In this document: positions 1 to 9,004 of the stretch, in pieces
How the letters are laid out: every line of letters begins with the position of its first letter
Position numbering within the stretch: position 1 is the stretch's first letter
Assembly (NCBI GenBank): GCA_959022495.1
Contig: CAUEYX010000001.1
Location: 192,616 to 256,615 of the forward strand
Direction of reading: 5' to 3'
Length of the DNA: 64,000 bases
Source of the DNA: an uncultured Lachnospiraceae bacterium
GTDB taxonomy: Bacteria > Bacillota > Clostridia > Lachnospirales > Lachnospiraceae
The notes under the pieces: generated by a model
The model's database searches: none
The model's input: the letters and a program-made list of their open reading frames with translations, nothing else
What the model was told of the DNA's origin: nothing
Position numbers and translations under genes: made by a program

Positions 1-651
1 TCCGGCATAGGAAAGGATGCGTTCCAGGAAATCTCTAAAATCAGTATCTCCCGGAAATGCGTAAGTATATGCTTCGCTTCCAACGGATCCGGCATAACAG
101 GAAAAAATCTGATATTTCAGGATATGCCCCGGTATGTAAAGATAAAAGTATGGATACGTCTCCCAGAGCGACTGGTCTGCATAATCAGAGAGTGTGCCGA
201 ACATACTGCCATTTTTCATGTTATGTCCATAGATAATCGTATTTTTGTCCGTAAAGTCCGTCTGGTTATGGTAATCCAGAAAGATACTTCCGCTGCTGTT
301 GTATTCCCCGGTAAACAGATGGTGCAGATAATAGGTATTGTCTGTCCCCTGCACTACCGGATAGCTGACCGACAGCGCCGGAATTTCAATCCAGGCTGCC
401 ACATCCGGATTCATTTCCTTCAGTCTGTCAAAATCCACTTTCAGATAATCCTCCGGTGTTTCCGCGGCGTTTGCCGTTTCCTCCTCCGGTCTGTCTTCTG
501 GTTTCTCCACAAATTCTTCCAGTTCCTTATAGGTGTCTTCTCCTTCCTTGTATTCGCCATAGATGCCCTTTAGTTTCCACGCTGCAAGTAAAAGAGCGCC
601 TGCAGCCAGCAGGATGCCAGCCAGGAAGATCAGTTTTTCTCCCCGTTTCAC
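1..651 (-). CDS. Class B sortase (partial, 3' end outside window)
   Basis: The reverse strand reads from a GTG at 651 into an N-terminal membrane segment (GILLAAGALLLAAW), an acidic linker, then a sortase B domain: DVAAWIEIPALSVSYPVVQG, a GSIFLDYHN strand and the catalytic His in IIYGHNMKNGSMFG. The catalytic Cys and Arg lie beyond the window edge. A GAGAGGAGAG ribosome site precedes the GTG, which lies one base past the stop of the upstream primase-like gene, so the two are probably co-transcribed. Class B sortases are common cargo of Firmicutes conjugative elements, where they are thought to attach element-encoded surface proteins. That role is inference here; the family call is firm. Confidence 0.88.
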   Translation of the reverse strand, partial: MKRGEKLIFLAGILLAAGALLLAAWKLKGIYGEYKEGEDTYKELEEFVEKPEDRPEEETANAAETPEDYLKVDFDRLKEMNPDVAAWIEIPALSVSYPVVQGTDNTYYLHHLFTGEYNSSGSIFLDYHNQTDFTDKNTIIYGHNMKNGSMFGTLSDYADQSLWETYPYFYLYIPGHILKYQIFSCYAGSVGSEAYTYAFPGDTDFRDFLERILSYAG

Positions 652-652
652 T

Positions 653-1861
653 CTATCTCTCCTCTCTCTGTACCTGCAAAGAGGCCGCGTTTGCAGCCTT
701 CTTTGCATAGTAATAGTCATCAATTCCCTTAATGTTCCCGTTCCAGTCACCGCTTTCATCCTGATCCCAGACCATACGGATTACCGGCAGGGACATCTCC
801 CGGCAGATTTCATAAACTTTCCCACAGGCGTTTTGGATAATCCGCCGCTTTTCCACCTTATATGGGCAGAACCGGGGCTTTTCCTCCAGGCTGCACTGGG
901 CGCATTTATGGTACTGCCGGTCACAGACTGTTTTCAACTTTTTGTCCATGTCAAAAGTTTCCAACAGATATTTCATCTTTCTGTGCTGAAACTCCTCTAG
1001 TACTGGTGTCAGGCTTCGGTGCATATTCACGCCCGCCAGACAGATAAAGGTATATCCGGACAAGTAGTGCGCGATGGAACCTTTTAGTCCGCCTTCCGTC
1101 AGATAAATATTTTCTGCCTCCAGATCTCCAATCACATGAACCGGGCTTCCGGAGGATACGCCACCTGGATACCCTGCGCTGGAAAGCCAAATATATTTGT
1201 TATTGTCACGAGGATTGTCCAGCCGGATCTGAAATGCCTGGATTTCTCCCGACATAGCCTCCACCGGAATCAAAAAGCCGGAGTTTTTCGCCTTGAAATT
1301 CATGGTCCAGCCTCCCTCCTTATCCCGGTAAAATCCCGGAACGCCTTCCAGTACACAGCCTTTCTTTTGGAGTTCCTCCGTATATTTGCGGAGTCCATAC
1401 AGTGGAACACTTCGGTAGCGCCGCTGCCTGATCTGCTCCAAAGTCAGTCCCCGATTCATCAGGTTTTCCTTATGGGTGCTGTACAGGGGAAGCAGTTCCA
1501 GAAGTTCTGTATAAGTATGGTTGCGTACCTCAAGCGGAGCCAGTTCAGACTGTTCCGGCTCCTTTTTTTCGGCGTCCTGTCGCCGGGTTATCTCCCGGTA
1601 TTCTCCTTTCCCAAGTGCCTCCCGAATTTCCCGGTTTGCTTCAGAGAAAGATACATGATGCAGGTCTGCATAAAGTTTCAACATCCCGCCGGAACCGTCA
1701 CAGCGGTTGCACCGGAATACATTTTTCCCAGGACTGATATTCAGCCGTCCTTTCGTATCGTTGCAGAAAGGACAGTCATAGTAATTCCCCCGCCGCTTAT
1801 GAAGCCGCAGGAGATGGACCACATCGGTTATGTCATAATCAAATCCCGGTCCATCATACAT
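653..1861 (-). CDS. CHC2 zinc-finger / TOPRIM-like DNA primase of a mobile element
   Basis: This 402-residue protein has an N-terminal DnaG-type CHC2 zinc finger: CPFCND, then CNRCDGSGG about 20 residues later. A central region resembles the DUF3854/TOPRIM-like part of plasmid and ICE primases (IYLTEGGLKGSIAHYLSG, then ETFDMDKK and RMVWDQDESGDWNGNIKGIDDYYY). A second Cys cluster (CAQCSLEEKPRFC) near residue 320 may bind another metal ion. The role would be priming of element DNA after transfer. It lies between the sortase and the annealing-like gene in one leftward operon. The start at 1861 has GGAGG 10 bases upstream. Primase activity is inferred from the finger and the context. Confidence 0.75.
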   Translation of the reverse strand: MYDGPGFDYDITDVVHLLRLHKRRGNYYDCPFCNDTKGRLNISPGKNVFRCNRCDGSGGMLKLYADLHHVSFSEANREIREALGKGEYREITRRQDAEKKEPEQSELAPLEVRNHTYTELLELLPLYSTHKENLMNRGLTLEQIRQRRYRSVPLYGLRKYTEELQKKGCVLEGVPGFYRDKEGGWTMNFKAKNSGFLIPVEAMSGEIQAFQIRLDNPRDNNKYIWLSSAGYPGGVSSGSPVHVIGDLEAENIYLTEGGLKGSIAHYLSGYTFICLAGVNMHRSLTPVLEEFQHRKMKYLLETFDMDKKLKTVCDRQYHKCAQCSLEEKPRFCPYKVEKRRIIQNACGKVYEICREMSLPVIRMVWDQDESGDWNGNIKGIDDYYYAKKAANAASLQVQREER

Positions 1862-1922
1862 CCCTGTCTGCCCTCCTTTCCCCCACAGCCCTTTTGCAGG
1901 CTGTGGGATTTTGAGTTTCTTT

Positions 1923-2912
1923 TCATCCTGCCAGCGGCAGTGCCTGATTTAACAATACTCTGGCAGCTGCCGGTATCAGGTTGTTGTGCCCCCGGTAACT
2001 GGAAGCAAAATACTCCAGGCTTCCTGGGCTTTCCATTGCCACCTGGCCCATGGTCTTGCCGCCAAATTTCCCTTTTCCCCCGATTACAACCGCTTTTGCC
2101 TGCTCATAGGACATACGCTGTACCAGCTCTTCTACGGAAAGAGAAGCGTCAGGAAAGTTCCCCGACTGACTGTCTGGAATTGGCTGGCTTCCCTGTCTAT
2201 GTGCGCTTCCCACCATATTTCCCTGAGTCTGCGCCTGCTGATAAAACTGGTTCATCATTGGATTGCCCGGATAGGACGATGCCGTTTCAAATGCCGGATT
2301 TGCTTCCTGTCCTCTTCCGTACATAGAAGGTTCTCCATATCCGGAAGTGTCTCCATGTACAGATGCCGGCCACTGGCTGCCATCCTTTTGCGGGACTGTA
2401 GCTGCCGACGCAGTCATTCCTTCTTGGTTCTGGTTCCACATCACACCAGGATCCGGATACTGCATCGAAACAGGGATTCCCGCATCTACCTGGTTTGGAT
2501 CGTTGCTTTCCCCTACATCCGCAAACTGAACGCCAAAACCGGCATCAGAAAGCGCCCTGCCCACAGCGGCAGTTTCTGCCATTTCCAGAAATTTATCTCC
2601 AAACCTGGGATCGTCTGTCCGGAATTTCATGGAGAAGGCGTTTGCCACATAATTTTCTGAATCGTCCTTATGATCCAGATAGATCCTTGCTTCCGCAAGC
2701 GCCATCGTTTCATTAAAATTTAAAATGCGGCTGACGATTTTTCCCAAAGGATGGACCAGACGGAACCAGAGTTTTCGATATTTTACATCCAGATAAAGCT
2801 GATCCTCCTGTCCCTCCTGTTTAATGGTACGGGCAAGTTCCATAGGCTCAAAGCCTTCCACACGGTTCAAAGCTGCTACTGCCTGACTTTTCTTATAAAG
2901 TAATTCTTTCAA
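1923..2912 (-). CDS. Putative single-strand annealing or element replication protein
   Basis: This 329-residue protein starts at a TTG with AGGAG upstream. The N-terminal half has the phrase MAETAAVGRALSDAGFG (residues about 110-127), which resembles the (E)T-A-x-GRALxxxGFG signature of Rad52/Erf-like annealing proteins and related phage proteins. The middle is low-complexity, rich in Gln, Gly, Pro and Tyr (PMNQFYQQAQTQGN), and a conserved-looking C-terminal block follows (YEQAKAVVIGGKGKFGGKTMGQV). Its neighbours are a RecD-type helicase and a YqaJ-type nuclease, a recombination set often found together in phages and ICEs. The annealing role is inference from one motif and the neighbours; no catalytic motif is visible. 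Confidence 0.5.
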   Translation of the reverse strand: MKELLYKKSQAVAALNRVEGFEPMELARTIKQEGQEDQLYLDVKYRKLWFRLVHPLGKIVSRILNFNETMALAEARIYLDHKDDSENYVANAFSMKFRTDDPRFGDKFLEMAETAAVGRALSDAGFGVQFADVGESNDPNQVDAGIPVSMQYPDPGVMWNQNQEGMTASAATVPQKDGSQWPASVHGDTSGYGEPSMYGRGQEANPAFETASSYPGNPMMNQFYQQAQTQGNMVGSAHRQGSQPIPDSQSGNFPDASLSVEELVQRMSYEQAKAVVIGGKGKFGGKTMGQVAMESPGSLEYFASSYRGHNNLIPAAARVLLNQALPLAG

Positions 2913-2998
2913 TTATGTCCGCTCCTTTCTTTTCCAGAGCAGGTCTATCCCTCTTATCTAAGAAATAGCCTGCGTTTCTTTCTGATTGAAAACTATTT

Positions 2999-5233
2999 TC
3001 ATACGGCAAGCCGGAACTGCTCCGGTTCCCTTTCTTTCAGGTACTCATAATAAAATCCGGTAATCCGTTCCCCCAGTGCCGTATTCCGCTTTCCAGCGTC
3101 ATTGTTTTGGACAGCCATACATACAGCTTTCCACTGACCTACCAGATACACCCTTTTCTTCGCCCGGGTAATCCCCGTATAGAGGATGTTCCTTTTCAGC
3201 ATCACATAGAACGCACTCACCCACGGGATGATGATAACATCACACTCGGAACCTTGGGATTTATGAATGGTGATGGCATTAGCATGTTCAATCATCTCCA
3301 TCTGCTCCGGTTCATATTCCACAATACGCTTGTCCGCAAACTCAATCACTGTTTTTTCGGTTCCGTCCGCATCGGTATAAAAGCCTGTAATCCTTCCCAT
3401 ATCTCCATTGCTGGCCATATCTGTATTTTTGTTCTGAAGCACCTTATCGCCCTCCCGGAACATCTGACTTCCAATCTGGATTTCCCGTTTTCCGGATACC
3501 GGCGGATTGACCAGATCCTCCAGGCTTTTGTTCAGTTCATTGGCTCCGTTTACCGTCTTTACCCTGAACGGTGTCAAAATCTGCACATGGTCCAGCCCAT
3601 GCGCCGCCGCTTCTTTCTGATAAAGTGTCCGTACAATCTCCGCTGTCTTTTCTGCACTATTACTGGAGATAAACTGAAAATCCTCTCCAAAGTCAAATCT
3701 GGTATCTCCCGCCAGCATCTTTCTAGCATTTAAGTGGATATTGCTGGTTTCTCCTTGCCGGTATACCAGATCCAGTTCTGTGACCGGAATGATACCGCAG
3801 GAAATTAACTGACGAAATAAATCCCCCGCCCCCACGGATGGAAGCTGGTTTACATCCCCCACCAGCAGGATACGGGCGGCAGGTTTTACCCGCCGGAAAA
3901 ATTCATATCCCAGGTGCATATCCACCATAGACACCTAATCCAGATTCAGAAACTCGGCTTCCAGATACTCAAAAGCCGATTCGCCGTCTCCAAAATCCCC
4001 GGTCACTCCCAGCGCCAGGTGCATGGTCGATGCGCTTTCAAACCCAGTGCTTTCCGCCATCCGCCTTGCAGCCCTCCCAGTAGGAGCCATAAGCTGCACC
4101 TGCGTCCTGCACACCCGTTCATGAATATGCAGGATAACCTTTAGCACCGTGGTCTTCCCGGTTCCCGGACCTCCGGTTATAATGCTGATATTATTCCGGA
4201 ACACCATACGGACAGCCTGTTTCTGCTTTTCTGACAATGTGATATGGAGTTCCTTTTGTGCCTGTTCCAGTTCCGACTCAATCTCATAGGATTTTCCCTG
4301 TTTCAACAGACGCCTGGCAATCATAGCTGCCGTCTGAGTTTCCTCTTCATACCTCTTTGCCACATATACTTTCCGCCCGTCTATCACAATACTATCCTGC
4401 ATGACCAACCGGTAGAGTACCTGCTGGATTTCCGTCTCCGAGACAGCTGGGCAGGGCAGATCCTGATTCAGCATGGCGAAAGCCCGGCTGACCAGAAGTT
4501 CCTTTTCCAGATACAGATGCCCTTCCTCTTTCATGGCGGTTTCCATCAGATAGGAAATACATCCGGAAATTCGCATTGGATCATTAAGCGCCTGGCAAGT
4601 CTGCCTGCCAATAGCATCCACCGTAAGGAACCCAAACCCTTTCACGGCGCAAAGCTGATAGGGCCTGGTCTGGACAATCTCAATGGACTTATCCCAAAAT
4701 TCCTGAAGGATCATATTGACTTTCTTTGGCGAAACCTTGTACGGTGCCAGAAATGTCATCAGCTCGCGGAACACTTTGTTTTTTCCAAAGGATTCCACAA
4801 TGCGATCCAATTTTTTTCTGGAAATTCCACGCACATTCAGCAGTTCTTCCGGATGTTTTTCTATCACCTCCAGGGTATTCAGACCAAATTTCGCATAGAT
4901 TGCCTCTGCCATTTTAGGCCCTACGCCTTTTACAGCGCCGCAGGAAAGGTATCCTAAGATCCCTTCCCGCGTCCTCGGCACAATTTCCATGAAGTTCTCC
5001 ACCGCATACTGTAGCCCGTGGCTTGACTGTTCCCATGTTCCCTCCATCTCCACTTGGATCTGGTCGGTCAGGGGCAGGTCAAAGCCAACCGCCACAAAGC
5101 CAATCTGCTTGTAATTTTGCAGATATTTGTCTCTGGCCGCCAGCGGTACAGAGGTGTCTTCCGTGATAAACTGGGCGATTGTATATCCATTGCTCTCATT
5201 TTGAAAAATTTTTCTTCTGAACCTGCAGCGCAT
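2999..5233 (-). pseudogene. RecD2-type helicase split by an in-frame amber codon
   Basis: Two adjacent same-frame pieces together make a RecD2-like SF1 helicase. The upstream part (5233 to 3935, 432 residues) has helix-hairpin-helix repeats (LSCGAVKGVGPKMAEAIYAKFG, LNVRGISRKKL) and Walker A (ITGGPGTGKTTVLK). The downstream part (3934 to 2999) has SMVDM, GDVNQLPSVGAGDLF, the ITIHKSQGSE motif and the TGITRAKK motif. A TAG at 3937-3935 separates them. The sequence runs ...FLNLD, stop, VSMVDM..., and the usual hydrophobic-DE Walker B stretch that precedes SMVD in this family is absent. A short deletion plus a nonsense codon therefore removed the catalytic acid pair. The start is ATG at 5233 with GGAG upstream. 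It is probably non-functional unless a second copy exists. Confidence 0.8.
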
Positions 5234-5612
5234 GTTCTATCTCCTTCCAACTGTAAATCCTTTCCAGTTCAAACGGTTTCTTTTCCCCGTCATACCAGTA
5301 CACCTCCTTTCCCGTATCATACGCATAGTGGATTTCCTCCTCCATACCGGATGAGATCCGCCTTCCGCAGATAATCAGTATGTTGCAGAAATCCAGAAGC
5401 TGCTTTCCAATCGAAAGCGCCAGTTTCCTCTCCTCTAATATCTTGTCATCCAACATAAGAGGCAGATACGCATGAGAGGCAAAGGTACGGCAATGATACA
5501 ACGCTGCCATCCGTTCCATGTAAAACTGGGCCATTTCCATGTTATGCTTTTCCTGCTCTCTTCGACTATCAGACAGTGGAGAGCAGATATACGCCCGTTT
5601 CCCTTTCAACAT
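5196..5612 (-). CDS. DUF4406 / nucleoside deoxyribosyltransferase-like protein
   Basis: This protein of about 138 residues begins KGKRAYICSPLSDSRREQ and continues with HAYLPLMLDD, DFCNILIICGRRISSGMEEEIHYAYDTGKEVYWY. That layout matches the DUF4406 and nucleoside 2-deoxyribosyltransferase-like fold: an N-terminal Y-(I/L)-(C/A)-SP loop, and an S-x-GM-x-x-E-I motif near residue 95. The start ATG at 5612 overlaps the yqaJ stop as TGATG with GGAGG upstream. The 3' end overlaps the helicase start by 38 bases, showing a tight operon. The substrate is unknown. Related proteins in mobile elements are often annotated only as hypothetical. Confidence 0.6.
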   Translation of the reverse strand: MLKGKRAYICSPLSDSRREQEKHNMEMAQFYMERMAALYHCRTFASHAYLPLMLDDKILEERKLALSIGKQLLDFCNILIICGRRISSGMEEEIHYAYDTGKEVYWYDGEKKPFELERIYSWKEIEHALQVQKKNFSK

Positions 5613-6310
5613 CACGCCGCCTCCTTTTTAATTCGGAAAATCCGGTTCTCCGTTTCTTTGGCATAATCCGCAAAAATATCCGGATGCTGGATTTTGAGTT
5701 TTTCCATCTGCTCTTTCCCAATGATCGTGCGCCGGGTACGGTTATACGTAATCCGGTAACGATTGGTGCCGTCCTCCACAAGCGCCTTGCAGCCTTGTCC
5801 CAGAAGTTCCACAAAGGGAACCGAGATAGCACGCTGCTCTGCTTCGATCTCTTTCTTGCGTTTTTCCAGGGCAGATTTTTCTTCTGCCAGGGACAGATAC
5901 TTTTCCAGGCTCCGTGATTCCAGTGTGGTGATATTGATTTCCGGAATGGCTTTGTCCGCATACCCGCTGTAACGGCGGATACTGGCAAGCACCAAATCCG
6001 GTTTCCCCATCAATGGAGGTTCTTCCTTTTTCTGCACATATTCATTCCAGAAATAGGATTCCTGTTCAATGATATCCTGTTCTTCCATCAGATCACGCTC
6101 CAGGGGGGCGTACACAAACTCACTTTCGTTATTTCCCCACAGACAGGCAATATACGCCTGGCTGATATTCATAACCGCCATGTAATGCCGCACCTGATAG
6201 GCATAGTGTTCCGGAATTTTCCCATCCGCCCACTTGTCCTTTGCGTTATAGTTGCAGGTTTTGCACTCCAGGATGGCATAACTTCCATCCGGCATATGCA
6301 CGAAATAGCG
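5612..6310 (-). CDS. YqaJ-type recombinase, 3' exon
   Basis: This is the downstream half of a YqaJ-like viral recombinase/exonuclease gene whose 5' half lies at 9719-10069. The intervening 3408 bases look like a group II intron. Reading GAC TTT from the 5' exon directly into CGC TAT TTC GTG CAT keeps the frame and gives IADVDF-RYFVHMPDGSY. The catalytic PD-(D/E)xK lysine region follows (AILECKTCNYNAKDKW). A helical C-terminal segment (ALEKRKKEIEAEQRAI) is typical of long versions of the family. The joined protein would have 349 residues. It should make single-stranded ends for recombination together with an annealing protein. Confidence 0.85.
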   Translation of the reverse strand, partial: RYFVHMPDGSYAILECKTCNYNAKDKWADGKIPEHYAYQVRHYMAVMNISQAYIACLWGNNESEFVYAPLERDLMEEQDIIEQESYFWNEYVQKKEEPPLMGKPDLVLASIRRYSGYADKAIPEINITTLESRSLEKYLSLAEEKSALEKRKKEIEAEQRAISVPFVELLGQGCKALVEDGTNRYRITYNRTRRTIIGKEQMEKLKIQHPDIFADYAKETENRIFRIKKEAA

Positions 6311-6345
6311 ATAGGTAATGTTTTGTAATAATTATATTTAATGTT

Positions 6346-6648
6346 TTAATCCATATTTACCCTCATATTTTCCAATAGTTTCTTCATGTCATTGTGTTCA
6401 ACATCCCTAATCATGCTTTCAATAGTTGTAGCGAACATAGCCAACTCTACTGATTGCTGATGATAATGAGTTGTTATAAGCACTGGAATAAGGTAATACA
6501 TTGAATCCTCAATTAGTTTGTCATAAGCCATATTAAAGGCTTTTAATGAACAGTTTTCTGCACTAGGATTACATATGATTTTCCAAATACCTTTATAATC
6601 CTGAATCCATTTAAGTAGCTTAATAAACTCTTTCTCTTTTGACTTCAT
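6346..6648 (-). CDS. Unknown 100-residue protein carried inside the intron
   Basis: The protein starts MKSKEKEFIKLLKWIQDYKG and is rich in Lys, Ile, Leu and Met. It is predicted helical and has no membrane segment or signal peptide. It has two Cys (ICNPSAENC) and a C-terminal charged helix (IRDVEHNDMKKLLENMRVNMD). I do not recognise the family. It diverges from the XRE regulator at 6759 across a 110-bp region with an operator-like palindrome, and AAAAAGGAG stands before its ATG. Pairing a small unknown protein with a divergent XRE regulator is typical of small selfish or stress modules such as toxin-antitoxin pairs. No toxin motif is visible, so no function is assigned. Confidence 0.65.
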   Translation of the reverse strand: MKSKEKEFIKLLKWIQDYKGIWKIICNPSAENCSLKAFNMAYDKLIEDSMYYLIPVLITTHYHQQSVELAMFATTIESMIRDVEHNDMKKLLENMRVNMD

Positions 6649-6666
6649 AGTTATTTCATCTCCTTT

Positions 6667-6687
6667 TTATTACTGCCTAGTAATAAT
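6667..6687. promoter_or_regulatory. Operator-like palindrome of the intron cargo
   Basis: TTATTACT-gcct-AGTAATAA is a perfect 8-bp inverted repeat. Its right half, as CTAGTAATAAT, is repeated exactly at 6730-6740. An extended -10 sequence (TGCTATAAT, 6703-6711) for the rightward XRE gene lies between the two copies. This is a classic arrangement for repressor binding at divergent promoters. That the XRE protein binds here is inference. Confidence 0.6.
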
Positions 6688-6702
6688 TCTATCATATGGA
6701 TA

Positions 6703-6711
6703 TGCTATAAT
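6703..6711 (+). promoter_or_regulatory. Extended -10 promoter of the cargo XRE gene
   Basis: TGCTATAAT has the TGn extension and a perfect TATAAT (6706-6711). The expected start is near 6718, giving a 40-base leader that contains the second operator half-site. No good -35 is visible, which is usual for extended -10 promoters. Confidence 0.55.
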
Positions 6712-6758
6712 CAATTACAATATAACTAACTAGTAATAATCTGCTGGAGCCAATTTAT

Positions 6759-7016
6759 ATGTCAAAAGTGTTACAGGATGTGAGTTTAGGTGACAATTTG
6801 AAAAAGTATCGCAAATCAAGAGGTTTAACCCAAGCAGAAGTATGTGCAAAACTCACTTTGCTTGGTAGACCAATGCTACAGTCTAACTATGCTCAAATTG
6901 AGAATGGTCAGCGTAACATTTTTGTTAGCGATTTGGTAGCTCTTAAACAAATTTTTGGAGTATCATACAATGAACTGTTTGAAGATATTACCATTAAGAG
7001 TAAATATGATGAATAA
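6759..7016 (+). CDS. XRE-family regulator carried inside the intron
   Basis: This 85-residue Cro/CI-type helix-turn-helix protein has LGDNLKKYRKSRGLTQAEVCAKL (first helices), then SNYAQIENGQRNIFVSDLVALKQIFGVSYNELFED. The layout is typical of a single-domain XRE repressor with no ligand domain. Its ATG at 6759 has a weak GGAG at 6746-6749. It is transcribed towards the 3' end of the maturase gene, so it runs against the intron's own direction. The palindrome and repeated half-site next to the divergent gene suggest that it controls itself and the 100-residue neighbour. Confidence 0.85.
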   Translation: MSKVLQDVSLGDNLKKYRKSRGLTQAEVCAKLTLLGRPMLQSNYAQIENGQRNIFVSDLVALKQIFGVSYNELFEDITIKSKYDE

Positions 7017-7051
7017 TTTGATAATCATCACTCCACATTTTCCCCCGCTCT

Positions 7052-7085
7052 ACACCGTACGTGAAACTTTCATTTCATACGGCGT
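7052..7085 (-). ncRNA. Group II intron domain V
   Basis: This 34-nt hairpin on the reverse strand has the arms CGCCGTATG / CGTACGGTG, an internal bulge, and a GAAA tetraloop-like apex within ATGAAAGT, the typical domain V architecture. It begins about 50 bases after the maturase stop codon, as expected. The catalytic triad appears to be CGC rather than the commoner AGC. Confidence 0.8.
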
Positions 7086-7132
7086 TCCATCAGTGTAGTT
7101 TAGTATTTCTAATATCATTCACCTATCAATTA

Positions 7133-9004
7133 TTATTTACAGATTTTTGGTAGGTCTAGTTTTTCCCTCAACTTGTTTATTTTGTCTAATTGATGTTGAT
7201 TAAGGTTATATTTACTAATGTAGAATTTTATAGTTTCTGCTTTGGTTGCATGAATTAGTGCGTGCATATCTTTATGAATGATTACAAGATTGTTGTACTT
7301 ATCTGTTCCTCCTGCATGAATTGGAGTTTTGTGATGACAATGAATATCCTCTATATCCAATTCAATTCCAAGTATCGAACACTTACCTTGTTGCGCACAA
7401 AATAAGGAAATTCTATTATCCATGTATTCTATGGATCTGTTCACACATTTTAATCTCATTAGGTGTAATACCTTATTCATATCCAGTTGTAAGAATTTAT
7501 GAATTTCCATTCTTCCTGCAACTGTGTATTTATTGATACTACTCTTTTTATTCATGGCATTTTTCGTTCTAATATAGGCGACAGGAACTAGTAAGGTATC
7601 TCCTACCATTCTAAGCATTTTGCTTTTTCCATATGTTTCCCATATATATCCATGATGACTTACATCTGGCGTAACTCTATGATAGTCTCGCTGTAGCTTG
7701 TTACTTAACTGCTTTTGAATATGATATCCCATTCTACTCAAGTCAGAGCTGATTCGCGTGGCTATTCGGTAATAGTTATGGACTCCTATAACCATTGCAT
7801 TGTACCGAGCTGTCTGTCTATATCTGTCTTTATCATCTTTTGGATGTGCCATATTTTTAATCTGTTTACTTAGTTTTTCCTTAACTTGCTTTTGTGCTTT
7901 GTCATTCATGTGAGAAATTGCAACATACTTATTCCTTTTTTGATTAGCTTTAACTTTAAATCCTAAATACGAAGAGTACGTTTTCCTCAAATCAACTATT
8001 TTAGATTTTTCTTCTGATATTTCTAATTTCAACCTTGTGAATAGCCACTGCTTAACTGCTATAAATGTCCTTTTGGCTTCATTATAGGTCTTGCAAAATA
8101 TTTTGAAGTCATCTGCATATCTCACCATATAGATTTCCTTTAGATTTGTGTTTCTGAGCGCTCTATATTTATTTCCTTTGTGACTGTAGGAGTTAAGTGC
8201 GGATACATAGTTATGTCTGGTTGGTAACTCCTCCCATTGACTGGCAACCCACCAATCTAATTCATTTAGAACTATATTGGATAATAGTGGCGAAAGTATT
8301 CCTCCTTGCGGAGTGCCTTTTTGTGGATAGATTATATTTTTATCTGGGAGTCTTATAGGTGCTTTGAGCATTTCTTTAATGATACAGATTAGCTTTTTGT
8401 CTCTAATGCCCATCGTCCATATTTGTCTTATAAGTTTCGCATGATTGACATTATCGAAAAATCCTTTAATATCAATATCCACAACATAATACATATTTCT
8501 CTGTTGTATATTATAGGCACATATAGCCATAGCATTTTCGGCACTTCTATTTGGTCTAAATCCATAGCTATTTTTATTGAATTTAGCTTCACATATAGGC
8601 TCTAGTATCTGTAATATACATTGCTGAACTATTCTATCCCATATGCAAGGAATGCCTAGTGGTCTTTTTTTATCGCTACCGGGTTTGGGTATGTCGACTC
8701 TTTTGACCATTTTGGGTTTGTACCAACTTAGCTTTCTCTTAACAATTTTCACAAATTCCTCTGGTGATAGTGTTTCTAAGTCTTCTATTGTTAGCTTATC
8801 TACACCTGCCGTTTTACTTCCAGTGTTCCGCTTGATGTTTCGGTAGGCAAGTTTGATGTTATTATCACTTGAGATGTACTTCATTAGATTGGGAAAAATT
8901 TCACCATTTTTACTTTTGGCATATAGCTTGTCTAAGGTTTCCGTCATGTCATAATATTCCATATGCCTTAGTGTTTTAGTCTTTGTTCTATAATCAGACG
9001 GCAT
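7133..9004 (-). CDS. ltrA: Group II intron reverse transcriptase / maturase with HNH endonuclease
   Basis: This 623-residue intron-encoded protein has the full domain set. RT-0/RT-1 includes KPKMVKRVDIPKPGSDKKRPLGIP split by the family's usual spacing, and NSYGFRPNRSAENA and VDIDIKGFFDNVNH follow. The PQKGTPQGGILSPLLSN block comes next, then the catalytic YADD in MVRYADDFKIF (residue about 290). A maturase (X) region spans about 410-520. The C-terminal HNH module has the Cys-His pattern in CHHKTPIHAGGTDKYNNLVIIHKDMHALIHA. No frameshift or premature stop is visible, so the intron looks competent for splicing and retrohoming. It is much more AT-rich than the surrounding element. Confidence 0.93.
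   Translation of the reverse strand: MPSDYRTKTKTLRHMEYYDMTETLDKLYAKSKNGEIFPNLMKYISSDNNIKLAYRNIKRNTGSKTAGVDKLTIEDLETLSPEEFVKIVKRKLSWYKPKMVKRVDIPKPGSDKKRPLGIPCIWDRIVQQCILQILEPICEAKFNKNSYGFRPNRSAENAMAICAYNIQQRNMYYVVDIDIKGFFDNVNHAKLIRQIWTMGIRDKKLICIIKEMLKAPIRLPDKNIIYPQKGTPQGGILSPLLSNIVLNELDWWVASQWEELPTRHNYVSALNSYSHKGNKYRALRNTNLKEIYMVRYADDFKIFCKTYNEAKRTFIAVKQWLFTRLKLEISEEKSKIVDLRKTYSSYLGFKVKANQKRNKYVAISHMNDKAQKQVKEKLSKQIKNMAHPKDDKDRYRQTARYNAMVIGVHNYYRIATRISSDLSRMGYHIQKQLSNKLQRDYHRVTPDVSHHGYIWETYGKSKMLRMVGDTLLVPVAYIRTKNAMNKKSSINKYTVAGRMEIHKFLQLDMNKVLHLMRLKCVNRSIEYMDNRISLFCAQQGKCSILGIELDIEDIHCHHKTPIHAGGTDKYNNLVIIHKDMHALIHATKAETIKFYISKYNLNQHQLDKINKLREKLDLPKICK

Noticed and set aside
1923..2912. Calling this gene recT or bet
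   Set aside because: Only one short annealing-protein-like phrase is visible; a specific name would overstate the evidence.
1..5600. Plus-strand open frames opposite the element operon
   Set aside because: They are shadows of well-supported reverse-strand genes, with no recognisable domains.
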